DNA of 64,000 nucleotides from Paralvinella palmiformis (taxonomy: Eukaryota; Annelida; Polychaeta; Terebellida; Alvinellidae). Numbering within the stretch: the stretch's first letter is position 1; every line of letters begins with the position of its first letter. Positions 24,526 through 36,279 of the stretch are shown piece after piece. The notes beneath the pieces are model-generated. The model did not search any database and had not been told where the DNA came from. It worked only from the letters and a program-made list of their open reading frames with translations. Both the position numbers and the translations under genes were made by a program. The stretch covers positions 102,501-166,500 of the forward strand of contig JAODUP010000440.1 of assembly GCA_025642065.1 (NCBI GenBank), read 5' to 3'.

Positions 24526-25990
24526 TGTCCATTCATCTGAGTAAGTGATTGTTTCATTTAATATCAGTACTGGCCATACCCAAAGCAAATGGCTTCTTAA
24601 AATGATAGGAAATACCATAACTCACAAACATTCAACTAAATTCTGCCAATATAAAAACCAAAAGTTCAGCTGAAAGGGCTAGATCAGAAACTCTTTGCAC
24701 TATAATAATATGCTGTGACCAAAAAAACTGACTACAAAACAAATACGCTAATAATCTACAAACTAGCTGGTCATGATGATGATAATCAAATTATATACAC
24801 ACACAACCATTCAACTTCTACAGAATATCAGCAGTGAGTAAAAATCTCAGAGACAGTACTTACCCTTAAACCATAATATATGAACATAAATCTTTCGAAA
24901 AGGGAATTCCAGTAAACTTAAAACATGATACTCAATTTTTTTATGACTGATATTTCAATTCAAAACAAAACTACACTATAACCATTTAAAAGAAATTAGA
25001 ACCCGATTGACAGCATAAATACTCCACACCATAAATAGCACGATGCCATATAATTATGTATATTTTCTTTTATATCTATTAAGTTCATCAGTAAGTCATG
25101 TAAATAATTGTTATTGCCATATATTGCCTTGTATACAGTATATCAAGAAATGTTTATTAATAATAAATATAAAAATGATTAAAGAATTAGTGAAAGTAGA
25201 CGCAATTCAATATTACGAGTATAAAGGATGAAACAAGCAGAAGTTAAACGTAGTAATAAATAGATCAATTAAATATATTCTCACATATAAATTAAGGAAC
25301 CAAGAATGTTTCAATTTTGTTCATGCCGCAAAATATCAACTGAAAACCTGCAGTAAGAGCTGCCACAAAGTATGATAACTATTGGCTGGAAATATATATA
25401 TATATATACAATTACCCAGACAACCAAAACATTTTGATTAAAACAAATCAAATCTTGTTAACAGAGCTCAAAATTCTCAAAACTCCATTTACGTTCCATG
25501 ATTATATTCCCAACTAATTAACACACCATCATATTATAATTCATAACCATAACGAGCTGAAATAAGGATCTAGTGAGACAATACTGAGAACTCTGAAAGA
25601 CATACTAGCTTCTATTTATGCCATCCACTAAACACAAGACAAATGCTATTTAACATATACTTCTCATTAGCAAGCATTGAGCAATTAAGACCACCACTAG
25701 CAGCACCTAAGATGGTTAACTACACCACTAGCTGTTTATTGTACTGCATTATAATAAAAACCATCATTGTATGGAATGTGTATTTCAGTATTGGTTCAAC
25801 GATCTTTTCATTTTGTTCTGCCTTATGTTCTATCAGTTGTGACTCAAAATTGTAACCGGATTTGCATAGTGGCACTGCAAACGTAAGTTCGAATGCAAAA
25901 TAATTATAGCTTTAGTCATTTACTGGAAATGATCAGTGTAACAGAATCAAAACACAGTGATACATTATGCTACGACAAGTGCGCGTCGTA
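24526..25990. other. Downstream flank and probable 3' UTR of the ENPP gene
   Basis: AT-rich sequence after the ENPP stop codon. Several TTTATT motifs (AATAAA on the coding strand) occur, so the poly(A) site cannot be chosen. A short AT run lies at 25390-25409. Confidence 0.4.
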
Positions 25991-28900
25991 TCAGTGGCCT
26001 TCTTCATCTTCTGATGTTAAAAGATGAGACTGTCCTTCAATGTCAGTCTGCTCATGCACAAATATGCTATTCATATGAGGAGGAGTCTTAAGCAAGTGAT
26101 GCCTGTGTCGCTGATAATGCTGAACACGGAGGGCAGCTACCATCATGACACCAGCAATCGTTGCAACAAAGGCAATTGCTATCACATCTGTTAAGGAAAA
26201 ACAGCCACGTTAATTTAATTATGTGTGCAAGGAGTGGTGTGTATGTGTGTGCATATGAGACATGTTAATGCCCTAACCAGTCTGAAGATACAAAAAGACC
26301 TTTATTTAGATACCATAAGCATTATTATTTTAAAGACAGAAAAGACCAAATTCCAACAAACATTTAAAATACTGTTCAGTATAAAGAAAAACAAATTTAC
26401 ATGTGAGAAGAGTAACGGATGAGTTGTCCAGTTTGACCAGTAAGTGTTTTACATGGTCCATATTACCATCATTGTGGGGTGCTTCAATGTTTAATAGAGC
26501 ACACATCAAAGGATAGATATCCACATTGTCAAAACTTGCTGACTTGTAGCCGTGTTTGAATGCAGGTCCGTGACCAATAAATATTGGATGCATGCTAGTC
26601 AAACTATTGTTGTAACCATGATTACCCTCTGCAGTTAAGAAGAGAAGAAATTATTTCAAAAACATCAAAAAAAGAACACACCAGCAACATAGGTAAAACA
26701 AACAGTGCTTCAGATAGCATTTCGAATATCTATTAACAGAAGGCTATAATGGAATAAAAATGAAGACCAATTTAATATACAAACTTACTTTCTGTATAAC
26801 AACTAGATTTATTAATGCAAATATCGTAACCCTCTGGTGCAGAGACAACAATGGGCTGTATACGTCTGTTGTAGCTATAATGGTATTCTGCTGGAATGTC
26901 CTCCTTCAAGTAAACGTGTAAATTTGAGCCAGCAGCTTTCTTCAATGTTTCGTACACATCATGAAGGCGCCCTGGGATGACAGTTAAGGCAACAAATTAT
27001 CAGTGTAATAATGAAAAAATTCCCATATATTCTTGAAGTTTGAGGATGAGCAAAGTATACTAGAAGAGATGTATACAATTCATGTGTTTAAATCCTACTA
27101 ACTGTTACATATATTATATTGAGTCTTAACATTTGTTCTGAAATTAAATGTTAGGGTTAGGAAACAATAAGAACATGCAGTAAAATTTAATTTGTAACAA
27201 GTATAAATGCAATGCAGCCCACTGCCATAACCAGTTCTAAAACTATACAGTAACAGATAGATATGTTTATTTCCAATTTACTTAAGGATTATCAGTGTTC
27301 CTTCTAGAACTTAGCCAATATGAGGGAGCTCCAGTGCTGGAACAATTGGTAGCCCGGATGCCCAGGACTTGTAGATTTTATCTTCGGGCTAATGACTAGT
27401 CCAAAATACTAGTATACTACTACTATTACTACCATTTACAAAATATTACCATTTTGAGGCAAAATATGCAACAGTCTTGTAAAATAAATGTTGGTGCAAC
27501 AGGTTTGAGCTGTTTTGGAGCCCTTCATTGTTGAAGAAATGCACAGAAATTCTATGGCATGATCACATCAAAAACTTTATGAAATTGTGCTAATAATTCT
27601 GTGAAATATGCCTACTAAAAGTCAACAAATGTTAGTATGTTAACAGAATATTAGGTAAATAATATTATATTCTGATATATTTAACAACTTGTTTGGAAAA
27701 TTGCTACATAGTTTGGAACTGGTAAAGGCTGTTCTGAAATTGGATTTCCCAAATCAATCAAGCTCATCTTTAAACATGGCACAATTGGAATATTTTGTGA
27801 CAATTAAATCAGTTTGATTCACCTCATCTATGCTATAAATAATTCCTGCTAAGGTCTGACAATATTATTCAAAACTCTGGGTTTGTTTAGTGTCAATAGA
27901 TTTAACATGAGGCTACCAACTGTTGACTCTTCATTGACGACTTTGTTGCAGGGGTGGCCAGAGCATCCAGCCCTCGTACAGCTTTAACATTTTTGTATCT
28001 GCCATACAAAGATTTATAGAGGCAGGTATCCTGGCACCTCTGTGGTCTAATTGGTAGCGTGTTGGACCACAGATCACTGCCATCTGAGTTCGAATCTCGG
28101 TGTGGGCATATCTGAAGGGTGTTTCATCTTTGACTTCGCTTCATTACCTTTGGAGGTCACTTGGCCCATTTAGCTTACTGTATGCACAAAAGTGGCCGTA
28201 AAACGTCAATCATCATCAGGTATCCTGGCTGGGGGAGGGGTTGTAGTTCCTTTTGAAACTTGTATATCGCCCAACATAGTATCATTGCTTGGATGCAACG
28301 GGGAGGTGGGTTGGCATTCAAATCATATATAGTAATGATAGAATATCAATTATGTGGTCACAGTTACTATTTTTTTTCAAAAAATATTTGTTGAGCTACT
28401 AAGAATTGGAACTGATAAAATGGAATTGAGAATATGTCTGAATCTGATCAGCACTACCCAGAAGGGGACACAATATATATAACATTTGAATAAATGAGAA
28501 TAACAACATAATGTGTAGCTGTGTTGAAGTAAAATAAGGGTGAACCAAGTGCTGACTGATATACATACATATATATGAGATCTGTAGTCAATTGCGCTAC
28601 CAGTTAGATCACAGAAGCAGGGTGCCTCTGTGATCTAACTAGTACATGGTTGGTTGTAAAAACACCCAAATATATATATAGACATAGCAAGGTTAATGGA
28701 AGACTGGTTGATTTGCATCATTAGTTTATATAGAAACGTGACTAAGTTACAAAAGCACACATATTAATATATATATTTTTTTAATTTTATAAAGAAGCAC
28801 TGCCACACAACAAGCATTTTCTACCTGGTTTTGGCAGAAGGTTTAAAACTGGTGAGGATCCATAATATTCGAACCACGATGTGTTGACATAGTCTGATAA

Positions 28901-29698
28901 ATATTTGATTCCAACTATTTCAACCATGCCATGGTCACTGGTCACAATTATATTAATGTTATCAAACAAGCCAACTGACTGCAGCTTTTTAATCATATTT
29001 CCCAGGTGATCATCAATGTCAACAATGACATCATATATTGACTCATTTTTAGGTCCAATCCTGTGGCCAGCAGAATCCGGCTCTTCGTAATACAGCACAC
29101 CAAAGTTTATTGGGGCCTCTTCATCTTGAAACCAGTTTACTACCTGATCCATTCTTTCGGCAAGCGGCACAGAAGATTTGTAAGTCTTAACATGTGTTAT
29201 ATGATGGCCACCAATTGGTGCCTCACTACCTGGCCAGAAATAAACACCACTTCGGCGTTTCAAAGGAGAAGACAAACCTGCCCGTTCATTGGCAAACCAA
29301 ATTGGCTCACCCAGCCAAGCGTCTGTACCATTATTCCACCACTTCACCTCATAAGACTGTTCTGGCTGATTTGTGAACACCTCTTTGAAAACGGGGTCGT
29401 ACATATTATTCGCAATAACTCCGTGATTTTCTTCATACAAACCAGTGGCTATGGTGTAGTGATTTGGAAAGGTCTTCGTGATGAACGTATTTTTAACAGT
29501 TGCCAAAACGCCATTACTAATCAACAGGTCGAAGTTGGGAGTGTGCCTTCCAAAAGATTTCGCCTTATCCAAATAATCCCATCGAAAACCATCAAACGAA
29601 ATCAGCAACAACTTTGGCAACTCTGTGTGGCCAACACAGTTTTGTAAACAATGGCTCCCTAAGTAAAACAGCACCAAAAATGATAGTTTCCACCTCAT
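25991..29698 (-). CDS. ENPP5: ENPP4/ENPP5-like ectonucleotide pyrophosphatase/phosphodiesterase
   Basis: The gene has four exons on the minus strand: 29698-28825, 26971-26789, 26628-26401 and 26187-25991. All have GT donors, AG acceptors and phase-1 junctions. They join to 1482 nt (493 residues plus stop), close to vertebrate ENPP4/5. The protein begins with a signal peptide (about 1-23) and a catalytic ectodomain. Zn-binding and catalytic landmarks are D36 (SFDGFRWDY), nucleophile T76 in KTFPNHYT, D208 and H212 (EPDSAGHRIGP), and D255/H256 (TSDHGM). The last Zn-binding His is in IGHGPAFKHG, encoded in exon 3, after GNHGYNNSLTSMHPIF. Exon 4 supplies one membrane segment (VIAIAFVATIAGVMMVAAL) and a short cytoplasmic tail. 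The protein should act at the cell surface on phosphodiester or pyrophosphate substrates. The KT(F/Y)PNHYT and GNHGY motifs favour the ENPP4/5 branch over ENPP1-3; no somatomedin-B or nuclease-like domain is present. ENPP4 and ENPP5 cannot be separated firmly. Confidence 0.93.
28023..28229 (+). mobile_element. tRNA-SINE family 1, full copy with target-site duplication
   Basis: The body is 28036-28216. The tRNA-like head contains a box A (TGGTCTAATTGGTAGCGTG) and a box B (GAGTTCGAATCTC). A conserved tail follows (CTTCGCTTCATTACCTTTGG … GTGGCCGTAAAACG) and ends in ATCATC. It is flanked by a perfect 13-bp duplication, CAGGTATCCTGGC, at 28023-28035 and 28217-28229. The element is inserted in ENPP intron 1. 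Confidence 0.9.
28599..28643. repeat. Inverted pair of SINE family 1 heads
   Basis: ACCAGTTAGATCACAGAAGC (28599-28618) and GCCTCTGTGATCTAACTAGT (28624-28643) are inverted repeats (18 of 20 matches) around a 5-bp spacer. Each arm is the start of the SINE family 1 tRNA-like head. Confidence 0.8.
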
Positions 29699-30362
29699 TA
29701 CGATTGGAGTATTTCGGCAATCTTATACGAATGGATATTTGTTTTAAACCTGATCTGTCTATAACTATCAGACGAATGAAGATTTCTCATCTAGGTTCAT
29801 CAGGAATAGAGGGTCTAGACCATGACACACAACTTCGTTACGAGGAGACCAACCAAACTCAGCTATAACTGAAATACATATAAATACTCTGCTATGGAAT
29901 TTATATTGTTTTTTTTTTGAGTTTGTTGGAAGAAATGGCGAATTTTCCACTAATGTGTCCGTGTGCTATTTAATGGTATGTGTTATTAATGAAACGCAAT
30001 TCATTTTCTAGTGATATTTGTCTATGTATTGAGATAAAAACACTTGCTGAATAAATATATTAAATTAGTTATTTTAAACACCAGAGCGGAGTAATTCGGG
30101 GCTTTAAATAGATCTATATAACTCAGAGAGCTCGTATGGATGGATGCGTTGCTATGGTATTTGAATACGTTGTGTTACTGATAAAAACGTGTATGCTGTT
30201 CTGAATTAATGGTGTTCCTGAATATTGATCGTGTATGAGGTAGTGTTGTCTAATCCATTACTTATAATCCTATTAGTGAAACTGTTGATAAATATGTATA
30301 ATTTAAGATCCTTAACAGATCAGACGGCACGAGGCGTCTTGGAAAAATTATTCCTTGTGTCC

Positions 30363-30404
<42 letters not shown>

Positions 30405-31309
30405 GCTATACATCATTCAAATATTTATTTTGTTATTACTTCCAAGACAGCAGAATTCCGTTGTAAATTTTGTTTATAATATATATATTAATTATTCCCT
30501 ATCCCCTTAACAAGTTTAGAACGTCAAATATAATAATAAGCAAGTTCTATAATTTCTACTGCACTAACTGACATTTATTTTTAATCTATTATTTATTACT
30601 TGAATTTCATTGTATTGAACTGGCATTGTGCTCTATACAACCATTTAAATAAACAGGAAAAACTAGATAACGTTAATGGGCATTCTAGATTTTTAGACTG
30701 AAACATCTGAACGGTAGGTTTTGTCAGAATTTTTTCTTTCTTTCATTAAAAGCCATTTGTCCGTTCTCCGTCCTGGTTTGTATGTAGGGAAGTTCCGAAA
30801 GTCTTCAAGTACCGAATAAATCCCTCGAGCTTGGAGCTTTCGTGACAGCTGTCTTTGTCTTTATTTCGATCTCGGGGGATTCTTATTTAATTTTTCCCTG
30901 CATTCCCGAAAAAAAGTTGTTCTAGATTAACCAGTACATATCACGAAAAAAATTCTTCTTAAATACCAAGGCCCTTGATATTTGTACTATTAACAAACTT
31001 CGAGTACTATTTAGTTAAAGGTACGTATTTCTCATGATTCAGGTGCGTCAACTATAAATTTTCAAATATAAATTCTAGATAAGCTTATGTATTGTGTAGT
31101 AGATCAACGGCTAACGATAATGAGATGGACATGTTCTTCTGATGCGATATATTGGTTCCCGGTCCGAAATAATGTTATCTTCGGCATTTGTAACCCAACA
31201 ATATATAGTCAACAATCATCGGCAAATTATCTGGGATTGTATGGCTGACGGGATATCGGTATTAAATAATAGAAATAACAAGGTATCGAATGTCTTCCCT
31301 TACGATATA
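29699..31309. other. Upstream flank of ENPP and intergenic spacer
   Basis: No further coding homology. A (TA)n microsatellite lies at 30366-30401. The ENPP promoter should lie just above 29698, but I see no clear TATA box. Confidence 0.5.
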
Positions 31310-31526
31310 CATTGCTCTAATGATGGCACTCCGATAGCACAGTGGCTAGAACACTGCGCTGCAGATCTCCAGGTTGTAGGCTCGAATCTGACTCCTAACT
31401 GTATTTGTGGGAGTTGTTTCTTCGGAGTCTCCACTCAGCCATATTTCCCAAGTGTGATCAGCGTCGAAGCTAAATAACAAAATTGAACAACAACAGCAAC
31501 ACAACAACATCATCATTGCTCTAATG
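31310..31526 (+). mobile_element. tRNA-SINE family 3, full copy with target-site duplication
   Basis: The body is 31323-31513. The head carries box A (TAGCACAGTGGCTAGAACAC) and box B (GGCTCGAATCTGA). The body ends CCCAAGTGTGATCAGCGTCG … AAATAAC, followed by a CAA/CAT-rich tail. A perfect 13-bp duplication, CATTGCTCTAATG, flanks it at 31310-31322 and 31514-31526. Confidence 0.88.
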
Positions 31527-31736
31527 TGCACCATCAGCTTTAACTGTCTAGATACCATCCTGTCGAAAATTGGAAAACTATGTCCTTGAACTCGGCCATT
31601 TATGTCGGAGAATATTTACGCAGTGTTTATGTTGAAGTGCTGAATCAAACACCTTGTTTTAGTCTAAAATTGCAATACCAGGCTTGACCTTATTGTAAAG
31701 ATATGGCATCATCCCCTACATGGACTGTGATTAGTG

Positions 31737-32098
31737 GTCATGACCAGTGCCGGATTTAGGCCTTAAGAGGCCCCTGGGCTAATAGAAATTGGGGCCCCTT
31801 CATTACATATGTTCTCCCTCATTCCCCCCCCCCCCTACCGGCTACAAAAATAGATATATTCAAGCGCACCAATGAATCTAATTTAGATGGGCCTCAAATA
31901 CTTTAAACTGTATTAAATTAGTTAAGAGGAGCCCCTATTAAATCTGAAAATATACAAATCTCCTCTGTTCTTATATCTAATTTTTTAAAGTTTTATCAGA
32001 TTCCCCAAAACTAGAGGGCCCATGAAGCCCCTCTAGTCTTGAGGCCCCTCGGCTGCAGCCCATACTAGCCCATGTGTAAATCCGGCGCTGGTTGTGAC
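31737..32098. mobile_element. Non-autonomous hAT element (MITE) with 8-bp target-site duplication
   Basis: The body is 31745-32090 (346 bp). The terminal inverted repeats are CAGTGCCGGATTTAGGCC on the left and CAGCGCCGGATTTACACA when the right end is reversed. The flanks GTCATGAC (31737-31744) and GTTGTGAC (32091-32098) are an 8-bp duplication with two mismatches. There is no transposase. The terminal core GCCGGATTTA is shared with the left end of the hAT transposon at 10166-12280. Confidence 0.88.
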
Positions 32099-33065
32099 TC
32101 ACATAAGTGACACTTCCTAATCCTATGTTGGATTGGTTAAATCACATAAATATACTGCGAGAGTCAAGATGCCGATGCATATGAGAGTATATTATGTGCT
32201 TTAACTGTTTCAGAATATGTATGTTAATGAGAGAGGTCTACAGCTGACGGCATTGGGTCAAAATCGTTAATCGGGTTAGGTCATTGGTCCTCTCTTTTTG
32301 TTCGGATTGGCTGAACATTAATACCGTGCCGATCTTTTAGTAATGAGTTTGTGTATACAGACTGCTGGAATATAGCAGCGACTACTGGAGCCAGATGGTT
32401 GGTTAATTATCTTAAGTAATCCGTTTTAGTAATCCGTCTGGATTAAAGGTTTTTCAAACTTGAACTTGTTTAAGTAGCTGATGTGCTGTCCGCACATCCA
32501 CTGACATCTGGAGTAAGTCAGTGAGAGAGTTCCCCACCAAACCCGTAAAGTTTTTCATGACTTCCCCTTTGATGAAGAGTGATTAGAACTATAGTCTATG
32601 ATTTATTATGGATCTAGCTGCAGAGAATACGACTAGTATTGTGCCCATCTGTGATATAGCCTAACAAAACCTTACAAAATATTTTAATGATTTATCTATG
32701 CATAATATATGTAGTGCACTGCACAGATAGGCCTTCAATTAATTATCACTAATTGTTAGTGTCACCTACGATATACTTTATTACAATTATAACTCCCAAC
32801 TGTTTAAAGAATATATTTAATTACATTTATAATTTAATTACCATTATAATTAGAGAGAAAAAAATGAAACCAAAAACCAAATTACTAAAATAATTCAGTA
32901 GAGGGTAATCTAAATATAAACAAGAAACTATCATTGGACCAGAACCAGGCTTTGTTCTGAACACTACAGCCAAGAATTCATCAATAAAGGTTAAACCTAA
33001 AATGGAAAATATTTATATGGACCTATGTTATAGGTTTACATGTTATAGGTTGTATGTTATACAAA
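32099..33065. other. Intergenic, no feature recognised
   Basis: AT-rich spacer between the MITE and the GT microsatellite. Confidence 0.5.

Positions 33066-33134
<69 letters not shown>
33066..33134. repeat. (GT)n microsatellite
   Basis: About 34 uninterrupted GT units ending in TATACGCGCG. Confidence 0.97.
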
Positions 33135-33136
<2 letters not shown>

Positions 33137-34270
33137 CGCGCGTGCACCGACTGGAAATTATGAACTGGCTGCTGCTGTTGCTGTTTCCATTTGACTGATT
33201 GTCCGTGTCAGGATGCCTTTGGCCCCTGAACTTTTTTTTTCTTCTCAAAATTAATAGAATATTATTGCCGATTGAGTACTCGCGGTATTATACCCTGCAT
33301 TTGATAGCATTATGATAACTGAAATAAAATAGATGGGTCATCAATGAACAATGGGTCTCAACTGGAACGTTATGATATATCTTAGCCCCTGCCAAGATAC
33401 AACGAAGCGAATAGATCACCATACTTTAGGTATGCGGCTTTATTTGTAAACAACATCTTCTAACATAATCCACAGACAATAAATACCTTGTACAGATGTG
33501 TGATTGTCGTACTCAGCAACTTGATAAATATGTCATTCTTTTTAATAAATGCAAGCCAACCATGAGGCTTGCACAACGGTTAACAATGTTGTCGATAACC
33601 ATCATCGATGCTGGCGGAACTTCAGGGCAAGCAAACTTACACTAGAACTGCCCTCTTTATTACACACAATGAATACCCGTCAATTCCCTATAACGCTGAG
33701 AATTAGCTTTCAATATCAACCAACTGATGGACATGCACCGGAACAAAAAATATAAATCATAACAAATAATTCATAGGCAACTTGGTAGATATCAGTGTGG
33801 CAATGTTTACTGGGGAATGTTTGTAGAATAGGTTTATGACGAAAATCAATAATACGTAAGCGTTTTCAAACACTTCCATACTAACATCCTTTGCGCATTA
33901 TTGTTGCAATTAAATTTAATTCAGTCAACAGTTAGAATATATCATGAAATTAAACTATTATAATATGGAAAGGGACTATCTATATCCGACATACTGAAGC
34001 GGAACGTTTTTAAAGAGCCACCGCACAATTATTTACTTGTGTGCTTGTCCACTTTCCAAACTGGATTCATTCTTGCTTCATTGATTTAATTGCCCAGTTT
34101 TAAATTGAAAGCCTTTGTTCTGCACATAGACTTAGTTTTGGTATATCCCAGATTACCAGGCAATATTTCAAGGGTAGATAAACGGGTAGATAAAGGGATA
34201 CCAAATTCATCACTCGTGTTCCTGTAAAACATTTTCTGCGACTAAATTGTCCCGGTCTGAACCGTTCATT
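33135..34270. other. Downstream flank of the GPCR gene
   Basis: No recognisable coding sequence; the distal part of the GPCR 3' UTR may lie here. Confidence 0.4.
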
Positions 34271-34385
34271 TCCATCAGCCGAATATCCCAGGTGAGGTGT
34301 GATCAGAGTCGAGGCAAAATAAATCGCCCACTTGCTCACCAACGCACCACTCACTCACTCACTCACCCACCCACTCAGTCAGCCA
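34271..34385 (+). repeat. SINE family 3 tail with (CACT)n
   Basis: ATCCCAGGTGAGGTGTGATC and CAGAGTCGAGGCAAAATAAA match the tail of SINE family 3, followed by CACT-type tetranucleotides to about 34380. It lies 15-130 bp downstream of the GPCR stop codon, so it probably forms part of that 3' UTR, in antisense orientation. Confidence 0.6.
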
Positions 34386-34398
34386 TTCACTATGCTGG

Positions 34399-36046
34399 CT
34401 ACAGAACGGCGGTGTCATTAGAATCGTGCAGTCTCTCATCCGATGGCTTTATCCTTTTCGTACAACAGCTGAATAGCCTTTTGAATGCCTCTTGAAATTC
34501 TCGGGATTTAGCCAGGTAAATGAAGCCGTTGCTGATGTACTGGGCAATGATTAGAATGTTAGACAGGTAGATGACGGTGGCAGGTAGACAGTCGTCGCAG
34601 ACCGCTATGACGATGATAATGACGACGGACGGATACCAACAAACGCTGAATATGCACATGACTATGACCACGATTCTCATCACGGACATGTTCTTCTTCA
34701 GCCACTTCGACTGCGCCCTCTGTTGGCAGGGATTGGTAGCAATCGGACAGGTGGCTGCTGAAGACGTCTTCGAGCTCTCCGTAGGGACATTATTTTTACT
34801 AATCTTTGGAGGGTCTCTTTGGCCGTCCTGCGACCCAACGCTGAACTCAGACGTCGACGTTCGCGGCTCGTCCCGAAGTGGGGCGTTCGCGTTGTTCGAG
34901 TTCGAATTCATGTTTCTGTAGGTCTTCCGCATGACGTGCAGCGTTCCGACGTGGCACACCATGATCACAAAGAACAGCACCAGAAACAGAACGCACAAAC
35001 CGATGACGTACCCGGCATTGAAGCCGCCGGAACTCAAGTAGCAGCCCTGCGATTTGTCATAATCCCAATCGGGATTGGTGAAAAGGTAGCCGCTGCCGCC
35101 TATCAACAGCCATGCGATCCAATCGATTACTACCATCCAGAACGCCGTACTCGTCGAAATGACTGGTTTCAGGATCGAGAGCTTCTTCAAAGCTAGAAAT
35201 AGATCCAGGTACAAATAGAGTATCCCTGTGACGTACGCTCCAGATGTTCCAACGCTCAACGCAATAAAAGCCAAACATTCATCTTCTTCCTAATTAATGC
35301 AAAAATAATGCAGATTCATTAAGTAGTCTAATATATGTTCCTGTATTTAGTAAATGGTTATGCAACCACACTAAATTTATGCTGATGTTTCATCAAACGA
35401 TATTCAGTCACTCACCCAGTCAGGTACTCGCTCACTGACTTACTCACTAACTCACTCAATGAAATACTCACTGGCTCATTTATTCACTAACTCACTGATT
35501 GATTCACTCACTCACACACACTAATTCACTCACTCACTTTTGAGTCTTGCTCAGCTCAACTTCACTCAGGTGATATATTAGACATAGCATTTAGACAATA
35601 TAGTTATATACGAACATATTGAATAATTAAACGTGTAATAGTTTTGTAATAGTTTTTTATAATTTTTTAAAATAATTCTATAGAAAAAGAATAGAAAACG
35701 ACTTACCTGTACGGGCCATATGAAGAAGAACGCTTTCAACAAGAAGATGATGCCTTGAACAAGGTTACAAACGGCCAACTGGCATAGAAAAACGATAGTA
35801 GCCTTCTTAGCCGCCCTCATATAACGAACGGCCACAACGACGAGGAGATTAGCCGAAATAACAAGGATGGAGAGGCAGAAATACATCACGGTTTGTCCCG
35901 TACCTGAAACAAAGCATCGAGACAGCCTGTATTAACTCTTTACGGCGTTTCCAAACTTACGTGTTGCGCTGGCGTAGATCTCCGCAGAGGTCACACGATC
36001 AAAGGCGGCTTTGATTTGGACATGACGTGACAGCGTGCTAATGGAC
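34399..36046 (-). CDS. Atypical class A (rhodopsin-like) GPCR, N-terminus incomplete
   Basis: The firm exons are 35903-35707 (TM1-TM2) and 35289-34399 (TM3-TM7 and tail, ending in a stop). The donor is CAG|GTAAGT and the acceptor TTAG|GAA. A likely further 5' exon is 36046-35961 (donor GTAAGT, phase-compatible split Arg codon); no start codon was found. Class A landmarks are N1.50 (SANLLVV), C3.25 (DECLAF), W4.50 (IDWIAW), an ECL2 Cys (QGCYL), CWYP in TM6, and a helix-8 segment (SREFQEAFKRLF). Three canonical positions differ: D2.50 is Asn (LAVCN), DRY is DLF (LYLDLFLAL), and NPxxY is NGFIY. The third intracellular loop is long (about 90 residues) and rich in Ser, Asn and Thr. The ligand is unknown; I cannot place it in a named subfamily. 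The 417-bp intron at 35290-35706 holds degenerate CACT/CTCA tetranucleotides. Confidence 0.85.
35400..35545. repeat. Degenerate CTCA/CACT array in a GPCR intron
   Basis: Imperfect CACT/CTCA tetranucleotides over about 145 bp, resembling the 3' tails of SINE family 3 copies at 34340 and 39510. No SINE body is recognisable next to it. Confidence 0.7.
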
Positions 36047-36279
36047 CTGTAATCATGGCGAAAATTGGCTTTTCGTTATCCTTGCCGCCCGGTTTTGGGA
36101 AGACCTATGAATTTCTATGGCGATTGCACATTCAGACGCTATTAGATGGAGGTAAACACATTCAGATCAAAAGATATCATTATTCAAACAAATTATTAAT
36201 ATTCCAGGTCCATTCTATATGTCTTAGTCTCTCAAAGCTGAAACGAAACTTTATCACATATGTTGATGAAGCTGGGTGA

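Larger units (their letters stand above)
26972..28824 (-). other. Intron 1 of the ENPP gene
   Basis: 1.85-kb intron holding a full SINE (28023-28229) in antisense orientation to the gene and a pair of inverted SINE-head fragments (28599-28643). The other two introns are short: 160 bp at 26629-26788 and 213 bp at 26188-26400. Confidence 0.85.

Noticed and set aside
28036..28110. A possible tRNA gene, given good box A and box B
   Set aside because: The acceptor arms do not pair well and the same head is repeated elsewhere with a shared non-tRNA tail, so it is a SINE head.
29063..29647. 194-codon plus-strand frame
   Set aside because: Antisense shadow of ENPP exon 1, which has signal peptide, catalytic motifs and matching splice sites.
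34571..35196. Plus-strand frames of 116 and 125 codons
   Set aside because: Antisense shadows of the GPCR exon on the minus strand.
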